Assembly: GCA_032158295.1 (NCBI GenBank)
Contig: CM063249.1
Coordinates: forward strand, 10,377,139 to 10,441,138
Direction of reading: 5' to 3'
Source: Pycnopodia helianthoides
Taxonomy: Eukaryota; Echinodermata; Asteroidea; Forcipulatida; Asteriidae
DNA: 64,000 bases
Part shown: in pieces, positions 35,186 through 47,052 of the stretch
Layout of the letters: every line of letters starts with the position of its first letter
Numbering within the stretch: the stretch's first letter is position 1
Made by a program: the position numbers and the translations under genes
Notes under the pieces: model-generated
What the model was told of the DNA's origin: nothing
Seen by the model: the letters and a program-made list of their open reading frames with translations, nothing else
Databases searched by the model: none

Positions 35186-36366
35186 GGGAGAACAAGGGAA
35201 GTTTTCTCCCAGGTAGAATGTGCCTAAAAAATTCAAAATATACAATGCACCAAACCGTTACATAATTAACCCCAGGAAGGAAAGAAGCTTACGGATATTA
35301 TAAACCATACATCCGATTGAAATACAAGATAGTGAATGTAGGCTATCCCCTCACTTGAAATAATTATAATCCAGTTAGACCCTCTTTGCGGTAAATGTGA
35401 AGGCGTCCGTCTTAGCCTAGATTTCATCCATATTCACTCCCCCCTTTTTTTTTTTTTCATCCTCGGGATATAAACTTATTCCCTAGGGCTATCTGCTAAA
35501 TCATGAGAACAGTTTCCCCCCCCCCTAATAGAAATTTATTTACTTCGCACAGGCAAAGTAAAGTGCTTCTACTACTTGATTTTTGCGGGAAAAAAAGGAA
35601 AGAGTTCCATCCTCCTGGTTTAAAGAAGCCGACGACAGTTTCATGCTGTGAGGCGTTTTACAAACAAAACCTCGTTTGATTGGTAAATGAGGGCGTGTGT
35701 AAACCAAATTTACGTGATGCGAAACAAGAAAACAATCTTTTTTTCTCTCTTGTTTTTCTCATTGAAACTTATGTATGTATTATTATTACTTAGTTGGCCG
35801 TTGATACAAGAAAACAGCGTACAGGCAGTCAGAACCAGATAAAACTTGAATTGAGATGCAAGGAAATTCGCTGTGAAAGCGCCCTCATGCAGTCAAAAAA
35901 TGCGGTCAATTAGTGTGAAAACCAATTTCCATGTACTTCTTTCAACATGTAGTATTTAAAAATTGAAACTGCTGCTTTGCAAAGAAATGTAGGCGAAGCT
36001 CTGGGGAAATAGACTAGTACGTATAGCATTCAACTCTATCACAAGATATCAAAAACTGAGTTTTTGTGAAGTTTCCACTGGTCAATTTTTGGTTTAAATT
36101 GTACGTTTCTTGCAACCAAGGTCTATTAAAAGGGAATGCACACTTCAGACATGTCAGATGCATTGTCCCTTTAACGTTGTGTGGCAGAGTGGCAGCTCCT
36201 CATCGGAATGAATATTGATCCGGATAACATAATTGAGTTTTAGGCTGCAAATTTCCCGACGATTTCCCCCTGAATTGAAATCCATGCACTCTCTAACAAA
36301 ATAAACACGAGTGTGTCACTAGGGGAACCAAGCCTTTTCACGGTTCAGTAGAGCAGTTTTGCTTAC
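35186..36366. other. No gene recognised
   Basis: T and C runs lie near 35445 and 35515. No ORF or element ends stand out. Confidence 0.45.
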
Positions 36367-36431
36367 GTCAGTTAGAAGTAGCTCACCTGCGAAAGGGCGT
36401 CAGTTAGAAATAGCTCACCTGTAAAAGGGCG
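36367..36431. repeat. Tandem duplication of 32 bp
   Basis: Two adjacent copies of a 32-bp unit start GTCAGTTAGAA at 36367 and 36399 and differ at about three bases. Confidence 0.85.
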
Positions 36432-36679
36432 TAAGAGCAAGAAAAGCAGTGACGTTGTGGACACGTAAATATTTATAAGGCAGTTTCTCCCTTAACAGTG
36501 GTCTGCTGGTAAATGCTGGTTAAAGCACCTGAGGACCAGTCAAAATTATCATAGCTAGTTCAGTGTTGAACAGCATTTTTGCAAAGTTTACATGAACATT
36601 ACTTGTTTTGAACTGTCCAAAAAAAATTGACTTGATCACTGTAACCGTGGAGCTAAAGTGTGTAGTGGTCACTGTACCG

Positions 36680-37243
36680 TAATATCAGCGATCAGGCTGA
36701 CCCAGTGGTTTCATTTCCCTGCCTTTTCACCTGTGTGGACCCCGATTCAAATCCCACCTTGGGCTGGTGGATAGTGTTTTCATTCACTACCGATACTAGA
36801 CTCAGAAACTACCACCCGGCAAAAATACCAGCTCCTTACAACTCATTCCTCTAAGGATATCTACAACTTCTCCTTCATGCCCACAGCAGTCAGACTTTGG
36901 AACGCACTACCTGCGGACGTCATCACAGCTCCATCAGTGGGCGTCTTTAGGTCACACTCTACACCCATTAGCTCTAACTAGTTATGTTTTTTACTCGCAC
37001 TTATTTACCAAGCACAACTTTCCACCTGTTTTCACGCACGCCTAGTCCTCATCTCAGCTTTTACATCCAGAAGTGGACTTTGCTGAGTACCAGCGTAGAT
37101 GTAGACTACCTGATTGTGTGGTATTCCCCAATCTGGGGTTTTCCTCCCACATCTATAACTGAACACTTCTTCTCGTGTCCTTTCACCATCCAGTTATTGG
37201 CGCTTGTTGCTGTTGGATGTGTAATGAAATCAATAAGTAAATA
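36680..37243 (+). mobile_element. tRNA-derived SINE, family S, copy 2, split by a LINE fragment
   Basis: The head at 36680-36785 has a CCAGTGGTTTC A-box-like site and a B box, GATTCAAATCCC. The body resumes at about 37105 with 'acctgattgtgtggta' and ends with an AAAT tail. The DNA between is a LINE 3' fragment. ACTACC stands at both junctions and could be the target duplication. Confidence 0.7.
36786..37104 (+). pseudogene. C-terminal fragment of a CR1/L2-like LINE reverse transcriptase, nested in the SINE
   Basis: From about 36803 to the stop at 36981 one frame reads a typical LINE polymerase end. The core is YNFSFMPTAVRLWNALPADV, then TAPSVGVFRSH. The phrase [aromatic]-Ser-Phe ... W-N-x-L-P is characteristic of CR1/L2-type elements. 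A 3' untranslated stretch follows. Only the last 58 codons or so remain, so it is 5'-truncated and cannot act. Confidence 0.75.
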
Positions 37244-38240
37244 AATGAATATGTACTTCAGGATGGGTTTCAGTGCTGCCTTCAGATATAATGTACGCGT
37301 GTACATGTACATGTATCATGTACTCGTACTTGTTCTGCCATCTGCATGTACCATGTCTACATGCACATGTATGGAAACAAACACCCACCACTTCAAATTC
37401 CCAAACTTGTGTGTTGTAAACTGTGTGAGACCTTCAATCTTATACAAAATTGACCATGTACATGTACAATGTAAGATCATGTAATCAACTTGAATCAAGT
37501 TCTAATTAAACTTCTCAAACTTATAGAAGAACCTGAAGAAAAACTGTATGTACCCCAAGAAAACTTGATGTACCCTAGCCTACCCCTGCTGGGCAACGTT
37601 GAACGTATATAGAATTTATAGAATTTGGTACGCATGTGCATTTTTGGCACTTGTACAGATATGTTGTCACAACTTCAGGTAAATCTTGTCAAGCTGGCTG
37701 TAGCTGTGAACAATCCGCACAACGCAAGTCACCCGCAAAATTGTAAATTAAAGATCGTTGCAAACTCTTCCCAATTATAGAATGTATAAGACAAAAGATA
37801 AACTCTTCTCACACGTTCCAATTTCCTTCACATCTCTCGGGAAAACGGCAGCTGTGCACATGGGAGCCCTGTGATATTAAACGTCAACCGTACCTCTTTC
37901 AATCTTGTGTCGACTTGGACTTCCTAATACGAAAACCTGGAGGTGTTTTCACTGGACAGTGACAAAGACAACATTTATGACCTCAATTTTCCCGACCCTG
38001 TTTTGTAATTTCATGAATCGCTTGCCATAGCCGCTGAGTTTGAGGGGAAGTAAAAAACATCCATTCCAGAGTTTGACTGGAGAAACAAGGTTTGCAATAA
38101 TATTAACCCTGCAATGCCAAAGTGGATTTGATGCAGAAATGGTGTCCATAAAGTGATGTTTTGTTTTTGTTATCAAAGTGAAACAATATTTACACAATGT
38201 TGCATGACCTTGCCAGCGCTTTAGTCAGAATTGTGTCAAC
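37244..38240. other. No gene recognised
   Basis: TACATGTACATGTA-type words are dense around 37300-37480. No exon was seen. Confidence 0.45.
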
Positions 38241-38554
38241 GATTTTCTGGTCACTGTGGTTCAAAAACAAATCCATTAAAGCACAGAGAATTGTCCCTGA
38301 GTTTGCAAAATAATATTGATGTTGGATTATTTCACAGGCAAGCAACTTTTCAGCTGATCAACAGAATTCATTTTTTTTTTCTTGTAAAATAGTGACCGAT
38401 TTTCTGGTCACTGTGATTCAAAAACAAATCCATTAAAGCACAGAGAATTGTCCCTGAGTTTGCAAAATAATATTGATGTTGGATTATTTCACAGGCAAGC
38501 AACTTTTCAGCTGACTAACAGAATTCATTTTTTTTTCTTGTAAAATAGTGCCAT
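38241..38554. repeat. Tandem duplication of 157 bp
   Basis: The units at 38241-38397 and 38398-38554 differ at only a few bases and in one T run. The duplication is therefore recent. Confidence 0.9.
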
Positions 38555-39204
38555 TGAAAACTGAAAAACACCCTTCAAAGTGTTTGTGCTTGGCCATTTC
38601 ATGTTTTTGCAAATTATGCGTATACATTGCACGTAGTTGCATGTCTGATTTTGATGATTTTAACAAGATGTAAAAATTTCTAATTTGGGGCAAAAATGCA
38701 CTCAACATATTCCTGGCTATCTGTATTTAAAAAACTTATTAACTTGAAACTTGTATTTACTGTTTTGATGTTTACAGTAGAACGTACCCAAAAGCGTAAT
38801 AACAAACATTTGGCTGGACCAAATGTTTTTACCTTTAGCTCCTGATTTTTGTGCACAAAACATTGTGAACATCTGGCTGACGCTGACGTGCAATCACTGG
38901 AGTAGAAGAATGTCTCACAAAATGCTTACTTTCTTAGATTGGAATGACAGAAGCGTTACTTTTCACCATTGAACACGTTGAATAGACGGAAAAGCCAACT
39001 GTTATCTAAGATGTTGAAACTCTTTAATCAACTTACTCCTAAGATGCAAATTTTGGAATGGACCTCCACGTTTCCACTTGAGAGAACGCAATTTCCGAAC
39101 CAGAAGATGTGCAAAAAACATAAAACATAGGTCTAAAGAGGGTGCCACTGATACAAAGACCACAAAAAGGAAATTGAACTTGGTCCATATCCGAATTGTC
39201 CTTA

Positions 39205-39272
39205 GCAACACTCTCAGCAACCGTTGTAGCCGTAGCTACGGGTACGGCTACAACTGTTGCTAAGAGTGTTGC
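39205..39272. repeat. Compact hairpin, stem about 30 bp
   Basis: The left arm GCAACACTCTCAGCAACCG... faces ...TGTTGCTAAGAGTGTTGC on the right with two mismatches and a loop of about 8 bases (GCTACGGG). A 'gccgtagccgtagcc' run follows at about 39312. Confidence 0.8.
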
Positions 39273-39537
39273 CAAAGACATACTTTAACGCATGATGATG
39301 CAGCGATCCAGCCGTAGCCGTAGCCATAGCTACCAGGCTGTCAAAAGAGGGCACACTTCATGGCTTGCTGCATCTTGGAATCTGTCTTTGTTCGGGGCTC
39401 GCTAATCACTATACCGAGCGACAACTACAAATTAATGGATCCTGTGGTGTTTGTTTTAGCAGCATTCTACATGTACTTTACTGAGGTTGCCTTGGTCCTG
39501 CAACCCTAGGTCCCCTTTGCTGTCAGAGTTTGGCGCG

Positions 39538-39727
39538 TTCGGGTTTGCCATTAACGTTTCTAGTGACTGGCCAGCAGGACCAGTTGGTTTGTCATTTCAC
39601 TAGTCCGTCAGCTTTTTTACTTGTCCATTATTTCATTCATTTGAAGACTGAACTAGCCAACCAAACCACTAGCAGTGAATTTTTTACCGGTCCTCAGGTG
39701 TTTAAACTGGCATTTGGCCAGGGACAA
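39538..39727 (+). repeat. Dispersed repeat F, copy 2
   Basis: It matches 35017-35185 in order. The ORF at 39530-39748 is a read-through. Confidence 0.6.
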
Positions 39728-41041
39728 CACTGTCTAAAAAAGCAATAAAAGTCTGTAAGAGATGTACATTTTAAAAAGCTCAATTAAGTTGAATGTTTCC
39801 ATCAGCATGCTTTTCTTGAAGACAACTTAAAAATTGTCTTCAGGAAAAAGTGTTTCCCTCAAAGACTATAATTTGTAATCTTACACTGTACATTTTCATG
39901 GACAGTACATTCTCCATAAACTTGCCAATTTTTCCACAAGATTGTAACAATTAGAAGATGCCCACTGGGTGCTTTCCATAATCATTGCAGCTTTCTCCAA
40001 TTAAATCTGAAGCCAGTAGTACATATCCCATGGGTTAAATCCAAAGCGTCAATGATCTCTCTTTATGTACATGCCTAGTGCTTTGTTTGTAAAGCTTTAT
40101 ACGAGGCAATGTACGCATGGCGGACGTTGCCGACAGTGCGTCACAATGACGTCGGTAACAGTTTCAAAAGGATTGGACCAGACGGTTGTGTTGCTTGCAC
40201 TTGTAGCTTATGTGTCTTACAATTTGAACGGAGAGGATGATTGGTGTGTCCTCCCTGGCTTCTGATCTGAGCGAACGTGTAGTGTCAAATTATGAAATGA
40301 AATGATTGGTCAAATTTGTTCAGATTGGATTCTACTATACATGTATGTACTTTGTACACCTGTACATCGTACAGTATCCACAATGCAGAATTTGAGTCGT
40401 GGATGTACCCAGATATTGTTAACAGGAAAAAACCGGTTGCAAGAGGCAAAATCTTGGGTGTTTTTTTTTCAAGTGTATAAGGAATGAGTAAAGTTGGCAA
40501 AATTGAGTGACGTTGCCACTGTAATACAGTGTACAGTGAAGGCCTGGTCATGTTCGACTGGCACCCTGTTCAACTGAAAATTATAAAGCTCCTACATGTT
40601 CATAATCAATGACATTGTAATTATATGTAACAGGTTTGGATGGTAAGGCACGCCTTTACACTTCACAATGTATGTCAGTGTTGTAAACTGAAGTATTAAA
40701 TCTCTTGTACACAAGGTAAAAGAAAAAGAAAAAGTTTGAACGGCATAAAAAAATGACCCAGGTTGCAAAGTCATACCAATACACACAATTTTAAAGGTAC
40801 ACTGCACTAGTACACACTTGTAGAGTCTGCACAGTACATTTTATACATAGTACATACATGTAGTACATAGATCAAAGATCATAACTCAGGCTGAAATGTG
40901 AAATATGCACACAACGTCATTGACGATGACCTTTTGCTATCAATTCACTTTTAAACAAAAGTTTTGCTAATCAAAATGGCACCCAGTCTTACTTCTTGTT
41001 CTAACTAAAGATGGAGCTTCAGTTGCCCATCATGCTTTTGG
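39728..41041. other. No gene recognised
   Basis: Short ORFs without family features. Several TGTAC/GTACA words. Confidence 0.45.
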
Positions 41042-41275
41042 CACTATAGATAGGTTGCAGTGTGACGTAAATCGGCCATCTTGACGGGTAGTTTAGAACA
41101 AACAGTCGTGCGTTTCGTGTGAGAACGGCAGTGCAACACGCGCGCATTTCACGAAACTCATTGCAGGAGTGGTCAGTGAACAACGGGGCTGCGTTTATAA
41201 GTTGAGCGTTTGACGCACCTGCAAGCCAAAATGCAATTTGCCCGTAAAGATGGCGTCTACTGGGAACTATCTACA
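41042..41275. mobile_element. CpG-rich inverted-repeat element
   Basis: An imperfect 40-bp inverted repeat bounds it. 'agataggttgcagtgtgacg' with 'gccatcttgacgggta' on the left matches the complement of 'tgcccgtaaagatggc' and 'cgtctactgggaactatct' on the right. The CpG-rich centre (acacgcgcgcattt) is explained by the element, not by a promoter. Confidence 0.55.
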
Positions 41276-43285
41276 TTGCTATATGATCTTTGATGTAGAT
41301 ACATGTAAGTACCGCTTGTTTGATGTTTTATGGATTAGCACAGTACCAGAGATTGGTTGTTTTTTCCCTGTTGACAGCAAAAGTCAAATTTGTGATGGAA
41401 GGGTTTCAAACCTGTGCCTCGTCTAAAAACATGTGCCCTGCATTGATCTCATGGATCGTGATCAGTCCTTAAATGATGAATTGTCGGCCGCGTTGTCAGA
41501 CGAAGCCTCCTTGCTGAACTCTCCTCTTCAGGGCAGTGTGATGTAAGACAACATCTAAAGCGTTCTCCATCAGGAAATGGCAGTGAGTTCATCAGATTGG
41601 CGGGCAGGTGTTGTCATTAATCCCACTATCCAAATGTCATGCCCTTCATTGTACATCGAGGTTGGATGTTCCCGTTGCCTATTCACTGTTTCTGGGCAGA
41701 TAATTCGGATGTGAAAGGAGGACAATACTTTGCCCTCTGAAGTCAAACTTAACCTTTGATACTAAACTGCAATCCTATTACTTTCTTGTGGATCTCCTGT
41801 TCTGAGGAGAAGACTACAGTTTCAAATTTGAAGATTACGTATATGTGTACAGGTCAGTATACATAACACTTGTGGTAGGTGTGACTGACTGAAGATGCAT
41901 TTATGCACAGCATCAGAAACTCGGAATTCAATGATAAGATATCTCAAAAACTCTGAATTCAATGATAAGGTATAGTATCTCAGAAACTCTGACTTCAATG
42001 TGTACGTTCATACATGTATATGGCGAAAGAGGTTTTTGTCATTTATCCAATCAACTTTACGAAAGCTTTAATTGCCTTCATAAAAGTTACTGAGATAACT
42101 ATTTTTTCAAGGAAATATATAAAATTCAACAATATACAATGATATGGTTATCTCAGAAACTCAGAATTCAATGATATCTCAGAAACCTTTGGAGACTAGA
42201 AATGTCTGATGTTTTTCATTTTGAAAACGTCTGCGTTTCTGAAAAAAATTATCTTGGCAACTCAGTAACGTGAAGGCAATTTAAGCTTCTGTACAAACCA
42301 ATACGTTTTGCTGTATATACATATCTTATGGTTTACCTTTTTCATTTTAACATCGTCAAACTTTTTCTCAACTTTTTTTCAAAAGTACATTTGAAGCTGC
42401 TGTTGCAGACTGTTTTTGTATGTAATTGTAGTTTTCAGGTGAAGCAATAAACCAGGCAGCTAGACCACTTGAAGATAAATTGTACATCTTCTTTTATGCG
42501 TCAGGTATTTCAACTAGCAAATGGCGTACAGATTTTAATTGGCAAAATGGCAGTTTAAAAAAAGGTTCCAACTTTCCGGGAGAACAAAACTAAACATTAC
42601 AGATAGACTGTGTTTTTAAACATGTTAAACCTGTTTCCCTTGACAGTTGGAAGGCCCTAAGACACCAATCAAGTTCAACTGCTTCCAATCATGTGCCCAG
42701 TTGTTGACGTGCCTGTTTATACATGTACAGTGTACTTCCAGAGTTTGTTTTAGTTAAAATAATTGTTTTGATAAGGAAAACACAAAATGACTGCATCCTG
42801 CGCCGTGATTAGGGGCTACCTTATTTGTCGTATTGCCATGTTCAGGTCACTTTAACTAAGAAATCTTGTGAATGTCGTAACAAAAAAAAGCATCACCCTG
42901 ACAAATCCATGCTCACGTCACCCACAATCGATTAGTGGCGATGATTCCAAGATGTAGACACAAGTACTATCAGTATGGAGGCCGTACATTTTGATGGAAT
43001 GAATCGAGACAAAGTGTGTATTTAAATGATTTTTTTCTTTTAAAAGGATTGTAAATTGAAACATACTTCAGAATAACCTCAAATAGTAAACTTGCGGGTA
43101 CAACCATGAGTAAAAATCTCTTTTGGGAGAAATGATGGCTCTGAAAAGAGCCGGTGTGGTCTTGACATTTCGAACAGTATACTCTGCTCGCCTTCAGGAG
43201 AGAATGTTATTCTTATTCTCCACACCATGCAAAGCTTCAAACACCACTTATTGAAACTTAATTTACTAGTCCATTCAGCATTCAT
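41276..43285. other. No gene; scattered 35-bp direct repeats
   Basis: 'atctcagaaactc(t/g)gaattcaatgat' recurs at about 41910-42000 and 42150-42190. Nothing else was recognised. Confidence 0.5.
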
Positions 43286-43735
43286 ATATTTGTTATTTAT
43301 ATATTTCACATCCAACAGCAAAATAAGGGCCAATAACAGGAAGAATAGGAAACAATAAGAAATGTTCAGTTTTAGATGTGGGAGGAAAACCCAAAATGGG
43401 GGAAACCCACATAATCACATAGGGGCTGAAAACCCAATCCACATGCAAGGTTTTAGCCAGATTTGATAAAAGGGTGTCAAAATTTGCTGGAAATTTAAAA
43501 ACTGGGTGTCCGAATTGTTCCCTTACAATACATTATGTAGATGACAGATAAACAGGGTGTCCAAATTTAAAACAGGGTGTCCAAAAGACGCCCAGACACC
43601 CCTCTGGCTAACACTATGTCCACATGCAAGTATCCAGTCTGAGGTGGGATTCGAACCGGGGTTCCAAAGATGTGAAAGGCAAGGAAAGATCGCCCAGCCA
43701 ACCGGATCTCTCCAGGTCCCTGATTGAACTTTGCT
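43286..43735 (-). mobile_element. tRNA-derived SINE, family S, copy 3, split by a 169-bp insertion
   Basis: On the minus strand the head has GGTTGGCTGGGCGAT and the B box GGTTCGAATCCC near 43652. The body at 43286-43440 matches the other copies. The interrupting piece at 43450-43618 is flanked by a perfect 12-bp direct repeat, TCCACATGCAAG. Confidence 0.8.
43450..43618. mobile_element. Small inserted element with a 12-bp target duplication
   Basis: It begins GTTTTAGCCAGA and near its right end has TCTGGCTAACAC, a 12-bp inverted repeat with one mismatch. The interior contains four 'gggtgtc(c)aaa'-like words. The direct repeat TCCACATGCAAG stands at 43438-43449 and 43619-43630. A short TATG lies between the right inverted repeat and the duplication. 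Confidence 0.75.
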
Positions 43736-44186
43736 GCTTGCCATTCCTCTAGTGGAACTTGCAACCGATATCCAATTGATTGTCTCGTCTCGGGTAAATG
43801 CGTTCCAATCATCTTCAACCCGAGGTTGCCTCCGAGAACAATTGCCATTCACTACTCTACTTCTTTTCCATTAGATTATACAGTCAGCTTCACAATGTTC
43901 ACTATATTCCTCGGGTTTTTTGTCCACGCCTGCAAAGTAACAGAGCCATCTCCTCTATCTCAATGCAAAAACGATTCCAGAAATCTGAGCAATTTGATTT
44001 AAACTGTTTTCTTTCAGACTGGAAAGTGGATTCCCCAATTTTATAAAGCTGCAATTACGGAATCTATGACAAAGGTCTAAAAGGTTTGTCATGTGTGCAA
44101 TGTTTTTTAAGGTCTTTTCTAATTTCCATCTGATTGAAAATTAAATTTTAAAACATTCAAAAGCCGCTTTCTGTCTAAGAGCCCAG
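43736..44186. other. No gene recognised
   Basis: Two overlapping ORFs at 43724-44046 have no family features. Confidence 0.45.
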
Positions 44187-44379
44187 AGCCCAATTTCATA
44201 AAGCTGTTTTGCAGAAAGTACTGCTTAGCAAATTTCTTCGCTGAGCAAACAATGAGAAGGAGACCAGCCGCCACAATGAAAACTGTATGGAATGCTGGCT
44301 GGTAACTCTGTTTCTGCTAAGCAATATTTGTCTGTGATTGGCAAGGTTTTGTGCTTACAGGCTTTATAAAATTTGGCCC
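44187..44379. mobile_element. Element of the GCCCAATTTCATAAAGC-ended family, copy 1
   Basis: The left end GCCCAATTTCATAAAGC faces GCTTTATAAAATTTGGCC. Words such as 'ctgcttagcaaa' and 'ttctgctaagcaa' face each other inside. Confidence 0.75.
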
Positions 44380-45897
44380 GGTTAGTTTCTGCTCTACCCT
44401 CCTGACTACAGATTACAATGTACAGTAGACATCAGCAGTTATTTTCACTGTCTGGCCATATGTGGTAATCCTGATTATGTCCACAACTCAACGATAATGA
44501 CACTGGGGTTTACATGTACCTGGCATGTTTAAAGCCCTCAAAGGCAGTGTCCAATTGCCTCCTTCTTTGAAGTCAATTTTTGTTCCCCACATTGTTTGTT
44601 CCTATGAACCCATGCAACCAAACTGAGGCTAGATGCCCCCCAAAAAAATCTGGCCCCCCTTCTGTGTACATGTGCTTCAATCATTAATTCATCCGTGGAA
44701 CCTGACAAAGATGGTCAGGGTGTGATGGAGATTGAACCTGTGACACACTCTGAGGATTCCTTCTTGAGAAATTCATGCACTTTAGCGGCGCCGTGCAGCA
44801 GAAATCCACCATATGGTCGCTCCTAATACACGTGTTGACTTTTCCTCTGGGCGGAAGGCTTTGCGATTCCTTTCCACCACAGTGAAGTAGGATGCCATTT
44901 CGGCGTGTCAGTGTGATGCGAGAAAAAGAGGTACACACATGTAGAAACTAAACAAGTGTATCGTGGAGTTGAAAGAAAAATTTATGCTTGTTATCACATT
45001 GATAATAATGCTGGCATTGGGTGGAGGGAGGATCTCCCCTCATGTTTTCTCATAAAATATAAACCGTTATTATTAAAAATATTATTGATATCAAAATCTG
45101 ATTGATGCAGGGCAGATTTAACAATCCTGTAAGACTGAGAAAAAACTTGTCTTTTAAGTTGAGCCAAGCTTTTCTCCTGGTGAATGCAGTGTTTGCTGTT
45201 TGTCAATTTCCTCATCTACATGTATGCATGGACCAGACGTGTGGTTCCTCTGGATTTTTCCAGATTTCAGGATTTTCTCGAAACCTTCTTCAGAGCTTTC
45301 TTTGAAGAAGTAAAGCAGTCACCAAAGGAGAAAGAATTAATCCACATTGTGTCAAAACCTGTAGTGTTGTATTTCTGGTGATGCATAGAGTTTGTAAACC
45401 TCCTGAATTGTAACATCTGTGGGGTTCTGGGTCTAGGATAAGGGGGAACCCAGTCCACCATGCCATCTTTTTCAGAAACTTTTTCAATTGTCAAATGTCA
45501 AATCTCATCCCTGATGGGCTACATCCTTTGTGAAGAATCAACAAGGACACAGAGAAAACACAAATTTCTTGATGGAAAAAAGTTGGCATTATACATGCGC
45601 TTTTATCCTACATGTACATGCAATGTGTGTACCTGCTCATGTCCATGAATGGTTTAAATGAATGCGTCCCACGTAGACATTTCATTTGAACATTCCCCAC
45701 GCCGTAGGTTGAAATCTTTCATAACAAGGAATTTGGGCTGTGTTGATCATTGCCGGGATAAACCTGCACATTGGTCATTCAACTCTGTATAGGTACCAAC
45801 TGTGTGTTCAAGCATCCTTTCTCAGTGCTGTTGAAGTGGCAGACCCCTTTTTGAGACATGTGCATTCAGATTGTTGGGGTCCATGATCTCCAATCCT
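44380..45897. other. No gene recognised
   Basis: Short overlapping ORFs, none with family features or good splice borders. Confidence 0.4.
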
Positions 45898-46020
45898 GGG
45901 CCTGATTCCATGGCTCTGCTTACTGCGGAAAGTCTATGCTTACAGCTCATAGATGCACATGCCTTGCAGAGTACTGTAAGTGCAGATTTCTGTGGTAAGC
46001 AGTGCAGTGAAATTGGGCCC
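45898..46020. mobile_element. Element of the same ended family, short copy
   Basis: GGGCCTGATTCCATGGCTCTGC faces 'gcagtgcagtgaaattgggccc'. It abuts the next element through a shared GGGCCC. Confidence 0.65.
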
Positions 46021-46204
46021 TCATAGAGCTGCTTAAGCAGAAAATATTGCTTAACAATTTTCTGCTAAGTGGAAATCAACAGGATACCTGTCACAAATTG
46101 TACATAATGACATGGTAGTTTGGCCGGTAACCTTAATCTGGTAAGCTTAATTTTGTTGTGCTTGGCTACTTTTTGTGCTTAAGCAGCTCTATGAAATTTG
46201 GCCC
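46016..46204. mobile_element. Element of the same ended family, copy 3
   Basis: GGGCCCTCATAGAGCTGCTTAAGC faces 'gcttaagcagctctatgaaa' then TTTGGCCC. The inverted match is nearly perfect over about 24 bases. A decayed relative begins at 56652. Confidence 0.8.
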
Positions 46205-46315
46205 TGGTCATAACTCGTTAGGCCGCCTGGCCCAAAATCAATGTTGCCTCTCATTGCGTGGTCTGCGCTCCAGCTGGGGTGGCTACTGTTATTTTAGTAT
46301 AGTATTGTACTCATT

Positions 46316-46650
46316 ATTATTATTTATACAGCCAAGATTTCACCTGACGTACAACAATACAATAAACTAATATTTGTTACTGTTCTGTTACTAATGGTGG
46401 AATGGAACAGAAGGCAAGAACAACTACACTGTACATTTAACGAAATCACATGATAAGACAAACCCATTTTAAAACGGCTAGGATTAATTAAAATTACTCT
46501 AACCACTGTGACTCGAAAGCCTATTAATCCAATCTTAAAATGGAGAGAAGAATCATAAGCAGTTAAATTTAAAACGATGTTAACATTGAGCGGGAGATGG
46601 GAGAGGGTGTGTTTATTGTCAGGTGGCCTAAGCCCTTTGGCCAGGATTGT
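46316..46650 (-). repeat. Dispersed repeat matching 8040-8790, uninterrupted copy
   Basis: Reverse orientation. It shows the state of the 8040-8790 repeat before the hairpin satellite entered. The tail is an ATA repeat near 46316-46326. Confidence 0.65.
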
Positions 46651-46859
46651 AGCATAGAGTAACAATGTTAATTGTACATGTATGTGAACTTTTCGTTGAG
46701 CTTATTGGATAGCTACATGTACATATGTACATATGTACATTACCAATAAGGTACACAAGGCACTTGATCAAGGAGAACATTTTTGAAATACGAGGCCGAT
46801 TTATGTAACACCTTATAAGGGTTTGCAAGGTGCTTGAGCGCACTCAGCAGCCACTGCCA

Positions 46860-47052
46860 GAAGCATTGAGGCAAACCCCTTCACCAGTTCACTTAGCAAT
46901 AAGTGTGACTGGGTTCTCTTTACACTGGACATACAGCTTTAGTTACCCATCTGAAGGACGAAGCAATAATGGTTAAGTGTCTTGCTTAAGGACACAAGTC
47001 TCAAGACCAGGAATTGAACTTGGGCACCAATCTTGTACTGTATGTCAAGCGA
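46860..47052 (-). mobile_element. SINE, family L, partial copy
   Basis: It keeps a B-box-like AGTTCAATTCC near 47010 and the body phrase 'gcaagacacttaacca'. The A-box half of the head has decayed. Confidence 0.5.

Noticed and set aside
41250..41305. Candidate first exon with ATG GCG and a GTAAGT donor in phase 1, which would fit the exon at 63591
   Set aside because: The ATG lies in the right inverted arm of the element at 41042-41275, and a competing ATG at 41231 precedes it. The match is most likely chance.
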